Shown here: piece by piece, positions 63,389 through 64,000 of the stretch
Layout: each line of letters begins with the position of its first letter
How positions within the stretch are numbered: position 1 is the first letter of the stretch
Assembly: GCF_017830045.1 (NCBI RefSeq)
Contig: NZ_JAEDXU010000007.1
Location: forward strand, 186,001 to 250,000
Reading direction: 5' to 3'
DNA length: 64,000 nt
Source: Enterococcus larvae
GTDB taxonomy: Bacteria; Bacillota; Bacilli; Lactobacillales; Enterococcaceae
Made by a program: the position numbers and the translations under genes
The notes under the pieces: model-generated
The model's input: only the letters and a program-made list of their open reading frames with translations
Told to the model about the DNA's origin: nothing
The model's database searches: none

Positions 63389-64000
63389 ATGAAAAGAAGA
63401 ACCTGGATACTATTTGCGAGTCTGATTCTAATTGTAAGCTGCTTCGTTGTTTTTACCGTTTCCAAAAAGGATATCGATCCTTCTATCACAATTGAACAGC
63501 TGTCATGGGATGCTCTTACTCCTGAAACTGAAAAATTAGGAAAAGAACTTGAGGATGAAGGTGCGCAGGATATTCAATACTTTGAAATAGGTAATGTTGA
63601 GGGGGAGCTTTTATATGTAGAGCTGTCAGGACGAAGAGTGATCCCTAATGAAAAGGAAAGTGATTTTGAGGTATTCCTGCAATATCCGCAAGATAAAAAG
63701 AGTTTGGTTTTAAAAAGCTATCAGGATAAGGTTCTTTTAATCAGCTATAGAAATGGAAATACATTGCATGAGTATATGACAAATAGCGCATCTACTGCGG
63801 TGAGCAATGCTTCTTCTGCTGATTTAGATAAGGAGTATTGTGCATTCATATCGGCAATAGGACCTGTAGAAAAAAATGGAACACGATTAGGCTATGCTGT
63901 TTTTTCTGATGATAAAATGATTATTGCGTCTATGAAGGAAGAGCCGAGCAGTATAGAGAAAAAAATTTCAGAAGATGATTTTGTATACGAATATAGAATC
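63389..64000 (+). CDS. Putative secreted or lipoprotein, start only (cut by window end)
   Basis: From ATG 63389, behind AGGAGGGG, the frame is open for 204 codons to the end of the window. The N-terminus MKRRTWILFASLILIVSCF has a positive start, a hydrophobic stretch and a lipobox-like IVSC, so a lipoprotein is likely; a membrane anchor is the alternative. The rest is soluble, with no domain that I recognise. The gene is not complete, so function cannot be assigned. Confidence 0.6.
   Translation, partial: MKRRTWILFASLILIVSCFVVFTVSKKDIDPSITIEQLSWDALTPETEKLGKELEDEGAQDIQYFEIGNVEGELLYVELSGRRVIPNEKESDFEVFLQYPQDKKSLVLKSYQDKVLLISYRNGNTLHEYMTNSASTAVSNASSADLDKEYCAFISAIGPVEKNGTRLGYAVFSDDKMIIASMKEEPSSIEKKISEDDFVYEYRI

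Overview
The window looks like a chromosomal segment of a low-GC Gram-positive bacterium, most likely an Enterococcus. Supporting signs are the type II-A CRISPR-Cas system with an SpCas9-like Cas9 and a matching tracrRNA, mannose-family PTS genes, an Mga-type regulator next to a sortase-anchored surface protein, an EfrAB/LmrCD-type ABC exporter pair, strong AGGAGG ribosome sites and AT-rich intergenic DNA. The species cannot be fixed from the sequence alone.

Layout. 1-7.9 kb: a glycoside-uptake operon (end of a GH3 beta-glucosidase, LacI regulator, two ABC sugar permeases, lipoprotein binding protein, YesL-like membrane protein, ROK sugar kinase). 8.1-12.6 kb (minus strand): a MarR regulator and a heterodimeric ABC drug exporter, sharing reiterated AGGTACCT operators. 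12.7-20.3 kb: a complete type II-A CRISPR-Cas locus (cas9-cas1-cas2-csn2, antisense tracrRNA), with an array on each side and a 72-bp leader duplicated almost exactly. 20.3-24.8 kb: a GNAT acetyltransferase, then a very large TrmO-UvrA-like fusion behind a MerR-type 19-bp-spacer promoter. 25-29.4 kb: a LysR regulator with four small redox-type genes. 29.5-31.3 kb: a protein of unknown function and a zinc-finger HNH nuclease. 31.5-34.7 kb: a two-component system divergent from an Asp-box repeat protein. 34.9-36.7 kb: an MFS efflux gene with a long structured leader holding two copies of a 121-bp element. 36.9-42.2 kb: an arginine-deiminase-like protein, an XRE-AbrB/ABC operon, a second MFS protein and a membrane XRE regulator. 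42.4-47.4 kb: Mga regulator plus surface protein, a split AraC/GyrI regulator and an RpiR regulator. 48-50 kb: a J-domain-like membrane protein. 51-59.7 kb: a sugar-acid operon (2-hydroxyacid dehydrogenase, GldA-like dehydrogenase, mannose-type PTS C-D-B-A, mannonate dehydratase, KDPG aldolase) with a reiterated hairpin/Shine-Dalgarno leader. 60.1-62.1 kb: nucleoside hydrolase and ribokinase. 62.3-64 kb: TetR regulator, DUF2871-type membrane protein and the start of a putative lipoprotein.

How the parts work together. Most of the window is modular accessory metabolism and stress or drug response, each block with its own regulator. A family of about 120-240 bp dispersed intergenic repeats (at least seven copies) sits at operon ends and seems to supply terminators. 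The least ordinary items are the TrmO-UvrA fusion with its MerR-type promoter, the tandem structured leader of the MFS gene, the A-B-B-C-A-B-C leader in front of the PTS EIIC gene, the twin-leader CRISPR arrangement, and a pseudo-peptidase-like membrane protein inside the PTS operon.
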